Assembly: GCA_942493055.1 (NCBI GenBank)
Contig: OW818680.1
Span: forward strand, 806,001-870,000
Source of the DNA: CAIZQW01 sp942493055
GTDB lineage: Bacteria; Verrucomicrobiota; Kiritimatiellia; RFP12; UBA1067
DNA: 64,000 nt
Direction: 5' to 3'
Below, piece after piece: positions 22,786-32,342 of the stretch. The stretch's first letter is position 1. Every line of letters starts with the position of its first letter. The notes beneath the pieces are model-generated. The model searched no databases and was not told where the DNA came from. It saw nothing but the letters and a program-made list of their open reading frames with translations. The position numbers and the translations under genes were made by a program.

Positions 22786-25176
22786 TTATTCATATTTGAG
22801 TTGCCAGAGGCAATCAACATTGCTGTTGCTAGCCAGTTCGATGACGCACAAATCGCCGTCTGGTTTTTGTTCCAGCTTGGCGGAGCCGCCACTGGCTTTC
22901 ACGGAAAGAGGTTTACGTCCGTTGTTAGCGACCGTGATCCGGAAGGGTTCTCCACCAATCACCTTGGCCATGCCGGAAAGCTGCTTCACGGCGTTCTCCC
23001 ATTTCACCTCCTGCAGCTCCACCCAGCCCTGTAAAACGTGGCGGCTCGTGGAAAGCACCTGCGGATTTGGTTGCACCTTACGGACGGAGAGCATGACGCA
23101 GCACAGGGGGTCAACAGTTTGTTCAATACGATTTGTTCCGGAAAATTTTCCTACCAGCTGGTCGGACCAAAAGTCATAGATGTAATATGCAGCCGCAGGG
23201 TCAAGTCCGATGGCTCCGGACACAACCCTGTCGCCGCAGAGCGGAACCGTGATGGTTTCGCGCTTATCCACGGTATTGAATAACGCGACCTGATGCCAGT
23301 CGGGTGTCAGCTCCAGATCATAAACCTGAGGGTCTTTTACACCCGCAAACGCATCGAGCGGACGTGCCGTGAAAGGCTCTCGATAGGTTGGATAAATCCG
23401 TGTGAAATCATGAACGATTTCCGGCGTGAACAGTGTGAAGGAGGTCGCCAGATCAATCCGTCCGCTGGTCAGGTAGACCATCGTCAGCATCGACCGCCGG
23501 ACGTCCGGGGTGCAATCGTGTACCGTTTTGCTGTCAGGATAGTAGTTGAAGACCGTACGGTTCTTATACCAGCGCAAGCCACCAATGCTAATCATGGCTG
23601 GAACAAATTTGTTGGAATCCGACCAGTTCCGCTGTGTATCGATCAATCCCGCTGTAAGATCGAGGCATGGTCTTCCGGACTCACCCAGGTTGCGTTCATC
23701 GAGACAGGCTTCAGGGCCCAGTCCCTCACGAGCGAGACGGAAACACTCGCGATAGGCAAACGCTGTGGTGGCATGACGGTTTTCAAATCCGCCTTCCGGT
23801 CGCCAGCCGGTTTCCGGATAATCAAACTTGATGCCGCCCATCCCGTCCTTGCGCAGGCGTTGCCAGACGTCCAGCATATGTTTTTGGAAACCTTTTGACG
23901 TGTAGTCGAAACTGACGAGCGGCTGGTGGTGCGGGTGAGCGACGTGTACGCGGCTGACGTCCTTGAAAAGTATATGATCCGGGAATGACAGCGCGTAATC
24001 GTCTGAAGGCATCCCCACCTGGAAGTAGGTGTATGGAATGCCGTCCCGCTCCCGGATCGCTGCGCACCATGTGGAGAAGGTGTCATAAGGGGCCACCAGA
24101 TGTCCAAACTTCGCCCAATGCGCATCGTCCCACCACCCCTGCTCGGTGTTGCCGCTCCCGTAGCAATACGAATCAGGCTCAAGCCTGATGGCGACCTTCG
24201 TATATTTGGCCAGACCTGCTTTTTGCGCGGCTTCCAACTCGCCAACCAATTTCACGGAGTTGTTGACACCGGGAAGTTTGCTCAAGGCGCCGACGCCCCA
24301 TCCGCAGAGAACAGGAAAGTCGTACACATTCGGCCGGGCATTGTTGGCCAGGCGCATGGCACGCCCATATCGCTCCAGCGCCACAAACGGATCGTTGCAG
24401 GTCACATCAACATAAAAGGTATCCTCGGATAAATAGTCCTGTCCATGGTCGACAAGCCGGCCAACCGGATCCTTCGCCCTCATCTCAAGAGCATTGTCAC
24501 GAAATGCCACCCACTTGCCGAACTCCTTGTTGGCAAGCCCGCCCCAGACCACGGTGCGGCGCTGCCCATCAACTGTGCAGGTCAGCATCAGGCTGTTCGC
24601 CGATTCACGGATCATTCCCGGTTTGACCATCGCAGCCTCAGCTCCTGCTGAACCATTGAGCGTCTGCGCCCCTTCACACGTCTTCCCTGGAAAAAGCACC
24701 GCCCCTGCCATGGGCACGGCTTCCATCAGACGCAGCTCAGCACCTGTCGTATTCCTCATTCCGAAGCCCATCATAATCGCACCCTCCCCCTCATGGAGCG
24801 TGTAACTGAAGATGTAGGCCGGCGCCGCCGGGTGCGGACTTTGACTGTAGACCAGCACGACTCTCTTTCCTTTTCCAAAAGCATCGGAGACGTCTTCAAC
24901 AGCCTGAGTAGCTATCCACCCCTTCCAGTCATGGGATTTGGAACGGTGGTCACGTCCCAAGCCATCCGCCTCCATGTAGGCATTTTCCAACATGACATCT
25001 TTACTGACGCTGTCGATTATAGAATAACAACGGCGGGCGGAGTCGGCTTTGAAGGTCACCTTCTCGTTCGAAAGGGTGATCACGTGTCCGTTCTGCTTTA
25101 CGTCCACGGGCGCAGCCAAGAGGGCTCCGCATACTGCGGAGGTGAACATCGAGAATACTCTGCGATTCAGTGTCAT
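22786..25176 (-). CDS. Secreted GH36/GH-D-like glycoside hydrolase (alpha-galactosidase-like)
   Basis: A 796-residue protein with an N-terminal signal (ends GALLAAP). A beta-sandwich precedes a TIM barrel (about 270-600). Barrel signatures include CGWGVGALSKLPGV, GGIKFDYPETGW (probable nucleophile Asp in KFDY) and ACLDERNLGESGRPCLDLTAGLIDTQRNWSD (probable acid/base Asp), in the style of clan GH-D. A C-terminal beta domain follows. The likely activity is exo-cleavage of alpha-linked galactose or a related sugar from an extracellular polysaccharide; the exact specificity is not readable. AGGAGG lies 6 bases before the ATG. It sits between two acetylesterase genes, so deacetylation and deglycosylation probably act on one substrate. 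Confidence 0.7.
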   Translation of the reverse strand: MTLNRRVFSMFTSAVCGALLAAPVDVKQNGHVITLSNEKVTFKADSARRCYSIIDSVSKDVMLENAYMEADGLGRDHRSKSHDWKGWIATQAVEDVSDAFGKGKRVVLVYSQSPHPAAPAYIFSYTLHEGEGAIMMGFGMRNTTGAELRLMEAVPMAGAVLFPGKTCEGAQTLNGSAGAEAAMVKPGMIRESANSLMLTCTVDGQRRTVVWGGLANKEFGKWVAFRDNALEMRAKDPVGRLVDHGQDYLSEDTFYVDVTCNDPFVALERYGRAMRLANNARPNVYDFPVLCGWGVGALSKLPGVNNSVKLVGELEAAQKAGLAKYTKVAIRLEPDSYCYGSGNTEQGWWDDAHWAKFGHLVAPYDTFSTWCAAIRERDGIPYTYFQVGMPSDDYALSFPDHILFKDVSRVHVAHPHHQPLVSFDYTSKGFQKHMLDVWQRLRKDGMGGIKFDYPETGWRPEGGFENRHATTAFAYRECFRLAREGLGPEACLDERNLGESGRPCLDLTAGLIDTQRNWSDSNKFVPAMISIGGLRWYKNRTVFNYYPDSKTVHDCTPDVRRSMLTMVYLTSGRIDLATSFTLFTPEIVHDFTRIYPTYREPFTARPLDAFAGVKDPQVYDLELTPDWHQVALFNTVDKRETITVPLCGDRVVSGAIGLDPAAAYYIYDFWSDQLVGKFSGTNRIEQTVDPLCCVMLSVRKVQPNPQVLSTSRHVLQGWVELQEVKWENAVKQLSGMAKVIGGEPFRITVANNGRKPLSVKASGGSAKLEQKPDGDLCVIELASNSNVDCLWQLKYE

Positions 25177-25193
25177 CTTCGTCCTCCTATCGT

Positions 25194-25210
25194 CCCGCCG
25201 GAAGGGCGGG
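25194..25210. repeat. Short GC-rich hairpin between esterase and glycosidase genes
   Basis: CCCGCC-GGAA-GGGCGG forms a stem with a tetraloop. It sits just upstream of the AGGAGG of the GH36-like gene (minus strand) and downstream of the esterase stop. A looser GCCCCGC/GGCGGGC repeat occupies the matching position in the next gap (26232-26248). These may be processing sites or remnants of dispersed palindromes. Confidence 0.4.
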
Positions 25211-25264
25211 CTATTGAATTATTAAACACCCCACCCGGCGCGATAATCGGGATGAGGGATATTT

Positions 25265-26206
25265 CTATTTTTTCAACAACCTCGTCATGCCCTCACCCAG
25301 CGCATCGCCGACCAGGAAATAACTCTCTGCATTGCCGCACCAGTGGTGGCCATGGCTGACGTTCGGCGACATGTCCGGCGGACGGGCAAAGTCGGCGGTC
25401 TTGATGAATAACGCATTCTTGATCTGCTGGGTCCCCTCTTCCTGCGCTTTTCTGAACTCAGCCATAGCGCCCTGGGTCACGGGTCCGCCATTACCCAGTT
25501 CGCCTACCACCACCGGCATGTTCGGAGCTTTGAACTCCTTGCGGAGATCGCTGACCAGGTTGACGAGATTCTGCGCATACTCGGGAATGGCAGGCTTGGT
25601 GCACATGTCGTTCCAGCCCTGCTGCCAGACAAACCCAGCAATCTCGTATTTCTGATCGCCAAGCTCAGCCAGTGCCGCACGAACTTCTTCGATCATCTTC
25701 GTGTAATAAGGCCCGACCTGTCCGCCTGAACTGGGCGGTCTGAAATCAACGTACAGGCTCTTGCCGCCCCAGGCTGTCTTGATCAACAGCACGGGCTCTT
25801 TAAAATAGTCGCCCATGACGAACCCGAACCCTAGCTCAGGCCCGATGTGGCTGCTCCCGCCATAGCCGGTATACCCGACTGTGAGGCCGCCCTTGCGCAC
25901 CTTGTCGCGGACTTTGAACGATATCTGGACATCCTCCCGCACAACCCATTCACCCTTCTCGTTCTTAAGCTTCTTCATTTTCTCGGCACTCTTCGAGTTT
26001 TTCATCGACCAGACCAAGTTGCCCTTGCCGCCGTTGTAGTCCCGCTCACCATCCATCGAGACCACGCCCTGGCCTTCCATGTTCGACTGCCCGGCGAGAA
26101 TGAAGACCTTGATCGGCCCCTTAAATTTCTCTACCCCAGCCTGCTGTGCCATCACCGCACTCGCCATCAGTGACATCGCAACGATACATTTCATCTTGTT
26201 TCTCAT
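25265..26206 (-). CDS. Secreted sialate O-acetylesterase-type esterase (SASA/CE6-like)
   Basis: A 313-residue protein with a signal peptide (about 1-20). A single SGNH-type esterase domain has the nucleophile S41 in VFILAGQSNMEGQG, the oxyanion/structural block AGFVWQQGWND and the C-terminal NVSHGHHWCGNAESY with the catalytic histidine. It should hydrolyse O-acetyl esters of a polysaccharide. It is clearly paralogous to the esterase domain embedded in the protein at 32343-36641 (both share VDFRPP and GPxxGFG blocks). GGAG lies 7 bases before the ATG. It is the fourth gene of the minus-strand cluster, 88 bases upstream of the GH36-like gene. Confidence 0.85.
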   Translation of the reverse strand: MRNKMKCIVAMSLMASAVMAQQAGVEKFKGPIKVFILAGQSNMEGQGVVSMDGERDYNGGKGNLVWSMKNSKSAEKMKKLKNEKGEWVVREDVQISFKVRDKVRKGGLTVGYTGYGGSSHIGPELGFGFVMGDYFKEPVLLIKTAWGGKSLYVDFRPPSSGGQVGPYYTKMIEEVRAALAELGDQKYEIAGFVWQQGWNDMCTKPAIPEYAQNLVNLVSDLRKEFKAPNMPVVVGELGNGGPVTQGAMAEFRKAQEEGTQQIKNALFIKTADFARPPDMSPNVSHGHHWCGNAESYFLVGDALGEGMTRLLKK

Positions 26207-26293
26207 AATTGCTCCTTCGTTTATTCTATTGCCCCGCGCGGCGGGCTTTTCACTTTAGAACTTTAGAACTCTCGCACTTTAGAACTTCTCTTC

Positions 26294-29200
26294 TCAATAC
26301 CCCATCCAGGCTTCGCCTCCGCTGCCTGTGCTCAACGCAAGCATGATGACGGTGCCGGGCACAAAGGTCGGGTTCGTGTAGGTCACGACCAGATCATCGA
26401 CAAAGCCCTCGCCATCAAAAGTCAGTCCTGTAAAGGTGGTGAGATTCGTGCCGGACGACCCCAAGCGCCGCGAGGCCGAGAGGAACCAGCTTCCTCCATC
26501 CGGCGTGTAAGACTCGCTGAAGATCTGCGTCTTCCAGGTGTCGCTATAGGCCACGGGCGAGACCAGCGGCTCGCCGTTGATCCTCACACTGAAGGCCTCG
26601 GCACCGGTATTGTTGGTCGTCGCATCCAACGTGATGGTCAGCCGGCACCACGCATTAGGATCGAAGCCATTCGCAACGGGAGTAAAAATAGGAGCGCCGA
26701 AACCGTCGAGTGTCTTCTGCCCATGAAACACAACCAGATTGGTGGAAGCGCCATCCTGACGCAGATACACAGAGGTCTTTGCTGTGACATCGTTCGACAC
26801 GGCGGCCGGAAAATCCAAGCAGACCCCGAATTTTGCCATCATGTCAACATACACCTTGGCAGAAGCGAACCCGGCATCCAACATCGGTGTCGCCAACGGA
26901 GCAGCCTGGGTGTTTACCTTCAGAACGCGTCTCAGCAACATGTGATTGTACACAAGCGGGAAGGTGACGCCTAAGGGAAGCGGAGCGTACCCGACAGCAG
27001 GATTGGTGATGCTCGACTGGTCCGCAACTGTCGAGGAGGTCCACTGGTTGGTTGTGCGGGCTAGGGCGTTGTCAATCCAATCATCTTCGAAATCCTCCGC
27101 CAGTATGACAGGGGTGACTGAAATTATGACCGACGCTTCAGGAGGGGTGCTGTAATTGGCCGTATCGGTCGGCGTAAAGTTTACGCGCAAGATATGGTTG
27201 TTACCAATAGGCATGACGGTTCCGGCTGGCGGCGCATAGACGAAGGTGCCTGCCACCTCACCGCTGGTCGCGTTCAATTGATTGACGCCCAGTGCAACGC
27301 CGAAGGCCATGACGGAAGGAGGATTCCAGGTGATCACCGGCATCGCCTTAACCACGGTCAGAGGCCGGGGCACAGGATTGGCCGCACTGTGGTTAAGGTC
27401 GCCGGCCTGGGTTGCCGTGATTGTGGTGACACCCGCCTTTACGATCGTGACCGTATTGCCCGCTACGGTCGCCACGTTGGTGTCGGAGCTGGCATAGCTC
27501 ACCGGCAGGCCCGAGCTGGCCGTGGAGGTCAGCGCGAAGGGCGCGTCCCCGTAGGTCTTGTCCGGGAGCGCATCAAAGGTGATCGACTGGGTCGCGGGGT
27601 TGACGGTCAAGGTCTGCGGCACGGGCGCTGCCGTGGTGTAGTTCTCATTTCCTGCCTGGGTGGCCGTGATCGTCGTGACGCCTGCGTTCAGGATCGTCAC
27701 GAGGTTGCTGGCCACAGTCGCCACGTTGGTGTCGGAGCTGGCGTAGCTCACGACAAGTCCTGAACTGGCCATGGCCGTAAGCGCGAACGGCGCGTCGCCG
27801 TAGGTCTTTTCCTCCAGAGGCCCGAAGGTGATCGTCTGGGCTGTCTGTAGCATACTGACCGTCAGCGTGCCCGTGCCGGAGAAGTAGGTGTCGTTCTTGA
27901 TCGTGGCCGGAGAGGCTGATGAACCATACGTGTTGTTGGGCTGAAGCACGCCCCCCAGGGTCAGGGAGGTGATCGTCCGGGTGCCCGTATAACTCAGGCT
28001 GACCATGGCACCACTGCTGATGCTTAAAGCGCTCCCGCCCACTGCAGAAGATTTGTCATAGGCGAGCATCCCATCTTCAACAATTGTCGGCCCAGTATAC
28101 GAGTTGGTGCCACTTAAGTGCCACGTGGAACTGCCGACGGTTCTCAAGCCGCCTGAGCCGGTGATGTTGCCGGAAATATTGAAACCACCCGTACTGCCGA
28201 AATCAAAAGTGGTCATGTCTGTCAGCGTCACAGGGCCACTCAAAACGCTTGCAAAACTGTTGCCGCCGGAGACGGTTCCGCCGTTCAGGAAGATGCTGTT
28301 CGTCAAGTAGGTCCTGTTGAACGCGAGGGTGCCATGACTGTTGAGCGTCACAGGGCCGGTGCCCAAGAACGGAGTCATTGCGCCTGAGCCAGCCGGACAG
28401 CTAATAGTTCCGGCATTGATGATTGTGCCGCCGGTGTAGGTATTGTTGAGGTTATTGATTTGAAGTGCGCCCGTATTATTGATCGTCAAGCCGCCCGTGC
28501 CGGAAAGCAATCCTGAAAAGGTCACAGCGCCACCGCCGGTTCCACCCAAGGTCGTCATCGCTCGCAGGTCGAGCGGAATGCCGAATGTGATCGCGCTGGC
28601 GCTGGTCTGGTTGATCTCCGGAAAGATCGAGCCGTTCGCGCTGAGGGCCAGGCGATTGGCGCCGCCGAATGTCACTGCGGCTGCGGCATTGAGCTGATTG
28701 AGCAGAAATCCGTTGCTCAAATCGTTGGTCACGCTGTAGGTGCCCGCCTTCTTGAAGTTGAGCCGGTAGAGCGCTTGCCCTGAGGCCTCCGGGGCCACTG
28801 CCGCGCCTGCCGCATTGGTCCAGTTGGCCGCGACGCTCCAGTTTCCGGGTGTGGCGTTTTTCCAGGAATAGTCCACGGGCATCCCCTCCCAGATGGCGAG
28901 GGAGACCGTGGCCGGGGAGGAATTGCTGAGCCCGTTGTTGACCGTGAAGGTGAAGCTGTCCGTCCCGGAGTAGTCCGTCTCAGGCGTGTAGGTGACAGCA
29001 GGCGGCGTTCCTGAAAGCGTGCCGTGGGTCGGCAGGGTTGTTATCGTGTACGCGACGGGCGTGCCGATTCCCTCCAGCGTGATCGCCTTGCTGGTGTTCT
29101 TTAAAAAAGACAAGCTCTGCGAGTAGGCGATGGCGGGCCGGTTGGTGATCTCTGAAGCGTCCACCAACCATTCCTTGCCGATAATCACCCCGTTGGAACC

Positions 29201-32200
29201 TGCAAAGGAGGGTCCTGTCCATTTCAACTTGGCCACAGCGGGCCCGGTATTCTCATAGTAATCCATCTGCAACTCGACCTGCTGTCCCTCGGTCAAAGCG
29301 ATGGCGGGGCTGTCCTTCCAGTGTGTGGCCTGATCCATAAAATTATCGATCAACAGGGCGCCGTCCACATAGAGGCGGACACCGTCGCTGGTGAGCGTCG
29401 AGAACTGGTAACTTCCTGTTTCCGGAACATTCAGCAGTCCGCGCCAGCGGACGCTGAAGGTGTCCGCAGAAATCGAGTTGCTCGGGGAACCCGTGCCCCA
29501 ATCAAAGTTCACCTGCGGATCGATCCGCGAAAACAGGGGTGCCGTGAAATCCATGTTGTTGAAATAGTCACCCTTGAGTCCCGCACCACTCCCCCCCACG
29601 ACCAGACACACGGTTGCCGGGTCTGAGTTGGTCAGAGCGTCGCGAACCTGGAAGGAGAAACAATCCGTCCCGGCGTAGCCGACCTCGGGCGTATAGGTGA
29701 GGTTCGGCGGCGTGCCTGTAAGGGAGCCATGCCTGGGCGCGGACACGTTGAGGAACGAGAGCATATTGGTCCGCCATGAGAAGCCGGTGAGCGTAATGGG
29801 CTTTGCGTTGGTGACCGCCACGACTTGCGGATAGGCCACCGGGAAGAGATTCGTGAACCCGGAGGGGGAAGAAGTGGCGGCTTCAATGCTGGCAATGGCG
29901 CTGTTCAGTGCCACGTATTCAGCCGACTCCACATCCCACTCAGTAAGGTAACTCCTGAGGGTCGGGAGCGTCCAGCGTGCCGCATCGCCATACGTTTTCA
30001 AGGCGTTCAACGCGGGAACCTTAAATCCGTCATCCCCCCACCCGAACCCTTCGGGCGTGATGAGCATGGAGAGGGCCAAGGGGATGGCTTCCGCCGCACT
30101 GTACTTGGCCAGGGTCGCGATGCCCTTACCACGGGGATCCGCACTCCACATCGTGTCCGCCTGGCACTCCACGGCAGCGACCTCGAAGAGGTCCAGGGTC
30201 AAGGCCTGCACATCCGCAAGGGTCAGGTAGGTGTAAGCGAAGCTGGCCACGCCGAAGCGCGGATTCGAATCCGGTTGCCGCAGACCGGTTTGGACAGCGG
30301 GATAGAGCAGGCTCTTCGACGCAGCGGCTGTAAAGCTGGCGACATTCCCGCCTCCGTAGACAGCATCGCCGAAAAGTCCGAAGGAGAGGTGGGCGTTGGC
30401 GATTTGAATCGGGTCCTCCCAGGCGACCACGTTCGGATCCGTCGCATTGTTGACAAACGCCGTCAGCATCGTCGCCAGTTGCGGACTGGCCGCTGAGCTA
30501 AAGTTTCGCAACGCATTGGCTGCTTTTGCGCGGACCCAGACATCCGGGTCGCTGAGACGCTGGCCCAGCACGCTCAGCGCACTGGTATTTTTGAGTACGC
30601 CCAGAACCTGGCAGGCCGACTGGCGCAACAGGGGATTGGCGCTGCTGGCCAAATCAATAAAGGTAGCCACGTTCAGATTGGAGCGGGAACCCAACTCGCC
30701 TGCTGCCCAGTTGCGCACAAGCGGATCATACTCGCCCAGCGCAGCCATTAACTGGTTCGTATCATAGCCGGAGCAGGCCAGCTTAAACGTTCCCGCCCAG
30801 ATTGCGTTGGTTACTGCGGCAATGCTCAACCCGTTCGCGGGGTTGGCGTTCTTGCCTGTGATATATAGTTTTTGCTTCGCCACCCCATACGTCAACACAT
30901 AAGAGGCAGTGGGGTCGATGCCGTAATAATCGTTGTTACCGCCGACAGCCCAATAGTCTGAAACCTCGCTGCCGCCATACTGCTCGGCGCCGTCATACGC
31001 GAAAGAGCCGTCACACCTGCGTGACAAGTCCAGATGCCACCGCACCTTTGCCAGGTAGGAGGCCACTGCGTTGGTTCCGCCGACGTTCACGCCCAGCGCG
31101 CTCCAGAGGTAACTGAAGCCCTGACCGGTATGCCCGTATTCACGTCCGTCGTACGATGCGGTTGTGAGCCGGGTGAAATACTCTGTTTCAGAGGGCCTGC
31201 CGCCAGCCAGCGTAAACAGCAGCGCAGCCTGCCCGTCCTTGCCGTTGCTGCCGTCATGCTCATACCACGGCTCATGTTCGCCATAGGGGATGCTGCCCTT
31301 GCCGGCATAGAAGCCGAAGAACTGGGCTGCGCGATAAAGAGCTTGCGGAATCTCGGTGTCAATCGCCCGCCCGCTCTCCACCATACACTTCTTCCCCAAC
31401 GCAATCGCCAAACTGGCTGAGAGCGCTCCTTGGTTCACCGGGCCGTACGGCGGCATCGTTCCATGTAGAGAGCCGTCCGCGTTCTGAAGCGAGCCTTTGT
31501 GACACATCGTGCCGTAACGGCCTTGAGCTTGGGAAAGCGAGACGGCATACTCATCGATTCCGTGCAGCACGTTGGTGTCCCCCGTGAGCAGGTAGTACTC
31601 GGCAAGAAAAATCCCCTTGTAGGCGTTGGCCCAGACATCAACCTCCCGGGCTGACTGCCCCGGAGCAACCCGGAGCGCCAGTGTCGCCGGCGCAATCGCA
31701 CGTGCATACGTTTGAACTTTGGGGAGCACATTCGTATACCCGCCGGCCAGCAGGGCCAGCCCGAGAACGGGATCGCCAGGAATGCCAGCATTGAAGGAGC
31801 GGTTCGCAATGATAGCACAGGCATTGGAGAGGATCAGCGCGGACTTGGGACAGTCATACGGCGCCGTGGGGCTGTAGGCGCCCATGACGCGTAATTGGAT
31901 CGAAACGTCATTGGTGACGCCCGCGCGCCAACGCCTGATGTTCATCACGCCATCGCCCGCCTCGGCAGCGGTGATGGCCCAGCCCAGGCTCTTGCGAGCA
32001 TCACTTGTAAAATTGGTGAAGACATTTCCAGCACCTGTCGTCACGCCCAGAATCACATCATTGGTCGCCAGAATACCATACGCCGGCGTATTGGTGCCGA
32101 CAGCGGTGATTAGGATCTGGCGGCTGAGCGCGGAGAGGGTTCCGTCCGTGCCGGAACCCTCCTTGTTGTAGAGCCATCCGCGCATCCCGGTAGGGCCGAG

Positions 32201-32332
32201 GTTATACGTGCGCGTCGTGTCCGTCTCGGCGATGACCCCAGGTGCCGTCAGATCCGGTGCTGCGGCCTTGCATACCCACGGAACAATCGCCAGCAACGCC
32301 AACGCTACGATAGAGTTCATATTGTTTCTCAT
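26294..32332 (-). CDS. Giant secreted DUF6288-PA14-PATR-Ig protein
   Basis: A 2,012-residue protein with a signal peptide (about 1-24). Order of regions: PDZ-like plus DUF6288 with HEAT repeats (about 25-860), a cadherin-like Ig domain (about 870-935), a PA14 carbohydrate-binding domain (about 940-1075; GLKGDYFNNMDFTAP, SDGVRLYVDGALLIDNF), and a second cadherin-like domain. Autotransporter-type beta-strand repeats (about 1165-1500) are followed by two Ig-like repeats with KTYGDAPFALT. A C-terminal LamG-like module (about 1720-2012) is shared with the next gene upstream. GAGGAG lies 5 bases before the ATG at 32332; an in-frame start 22 codons earlier would overlap the neighbour. It is probably surface-displayed and glycan-binding. 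No C-terminal sorting signal such as PEP-CTERM is seen. Confidence 0.75.
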   Translation of the reverse strand: MRNNMNSIVALALLAIVPWVCKAAAPDLTAPGVIAETDTTRTYNLGPTGMRGWLYNKEGSGTDGTLSALSRQILITAVGTNTPAYGILATNDVILGVTTGAGNVFTNFTSDARKSLGWAITAAEAGDGVMNIRRWRAGVTNDVSIQLRVMGAYSPTAPYDCPKSALILSNACAIIANRSFNAGIPGDPVLGLALLAGGYTNVLPKVQTYARAIAPATLALRVAPGQSAREVDVWANAYKGIFLAEYYLLTGDTNVLHGIDEYAVSLSQAQGRYGTMCHKGSLQNADGSLHGTMPPYGPVNQGALSASLAIALGKKCMVESGRAIDTEIPQALYRAAQFFGFYAGKGSIPYGEHEPWYEHDGSNGKDGQAALLFTLAGGRPSETEYFTRLTTASYDGREYGHTGQGFSYLWSALGVNVGGTNAVASYLAKVRWHLDLSRRCDGSFAYDGAEQYGGSEVSDYWAVGGNNDYYGIDPTASYVLTYGVAKQKLYITGKNANPANGLSIAAVTNAIWAGTFKLACSGYDTNQLMAALGEYDPLVRNWAAGELGSRSNLNVATFIDLASSANPLLRQSACQVLGVLKNTSALSVLGQRLSDPDVWVRAKAANALRNFSSAASPQLATMLTAFVNNATDPNVVAWEDPIQIANAHLSFGLFGDAVYGGGNVASFTAAASKSLLYPAVQTGLRQPDSNPRFGVASFAYTYLTLADVQALTLDLFEVAAVECQADTMWSADPRGKGIATLAKYSAAEAIPLALSMLITPEGFGWGDDGFKVPALNALKTYGDAARWTLPTLRSYLTEWDVESAEYVALNSAIASIEAATSSPSGFTNLFPVAYPQVVAVTNAKPITLTGFSWRTNMLSFLNVSAPRHGSLTGTPPNLTYTPEVGYAGTDCFSFQVRDALTNSDPATVCLVVGGSGAGLKGDYFNNMDFTAPLFSRIDPQVNFDWGTGSPSNSISADTFSVRWRGLLNVPETGSYQFSTLTSDGVRLYVDGALLIDNFMDQATHWKDSPAIALTEGQQVELQMDYYENTGPAVAKLKWTGPSFAGSNGVIIGKEWLVDASEITNRPAIAYSQSLSFLKNTSKAITLEGIGTPVAYTITTLPTHGTLSGTPPAVTYTPETDYSGTDSFTFTVNNGLSNSSPATVSLAIWEGMPVDYSWKNATPGNWSVAANWTNAAGAAVAPEASGQALYRLNFKKAGTYSVTNDLSNGFLLNQLNAAAAVTFGGANRLALSANGSIFPEINQTSASAITFGIPLDLRAMTTLGGTGGGAVTFSGLLSGTGGLTINNTGALQINNLNNTYTGGTIINAGTISCPAGSGAMTPFLGTGPVTLNSHGTLAFNRTYLTNSIFLNGGTVSGGNSFASVLSGPVTLTDMTTFDFGSTGGFNISGNITGSGGLRTVGSSTWHLSGTNSYTGPTIVEDGMLAYDKSSAVGGSALSISSGAMVSLSYTGTRTITSLTLGGVLQPNNTYGSSASPATIKNDTYFSGTGTLTVSMLQTAQTITFGPLEEKTYGDAPFALTAMASSGLVVSYASSDTNVATVASNLVTILNAGVTTITATQAGNENYTTAAPVPQTLTVNPATQSITFDALPDKTYGDAPFALTSTASSGLPVSYASSDTNVATVAGNTVTIVKAGVTTITATQAGDLNHSAANPVPRPLTVVKAMPVITWNPPSVMAFGVALGVNQLNATSGEVAGTFVYAPPAGTVMPIGNNHILRVNFTPTDTANYSTPPEASVIISVTPVILAEDFEDDWIDNALARTTNQWTSSTVADQSSITNPAVGYAPLPLGVTFPLVYNHMLLRRVLKVNTQAAPLATPMLDAGFASAKVYVDMMAKFGVCLDFPAAVSNDVTAKTSVYLRQDGASTNLVVFHGQKTLDGFGAPIFTPVANGFDPNAWCRLTITLDATTNNTGAEAFSVRINGEPLVSPVAYSDTWKTQIFSESYTPDGGSWFLSASRRLGSSGTNLTTFTGLTFDGEGFVDDLVVTYTNPTFVPGTVIMLALSTGSGGEAWMGY

Positions 32333-32342
32333 GGGCGCTCCT

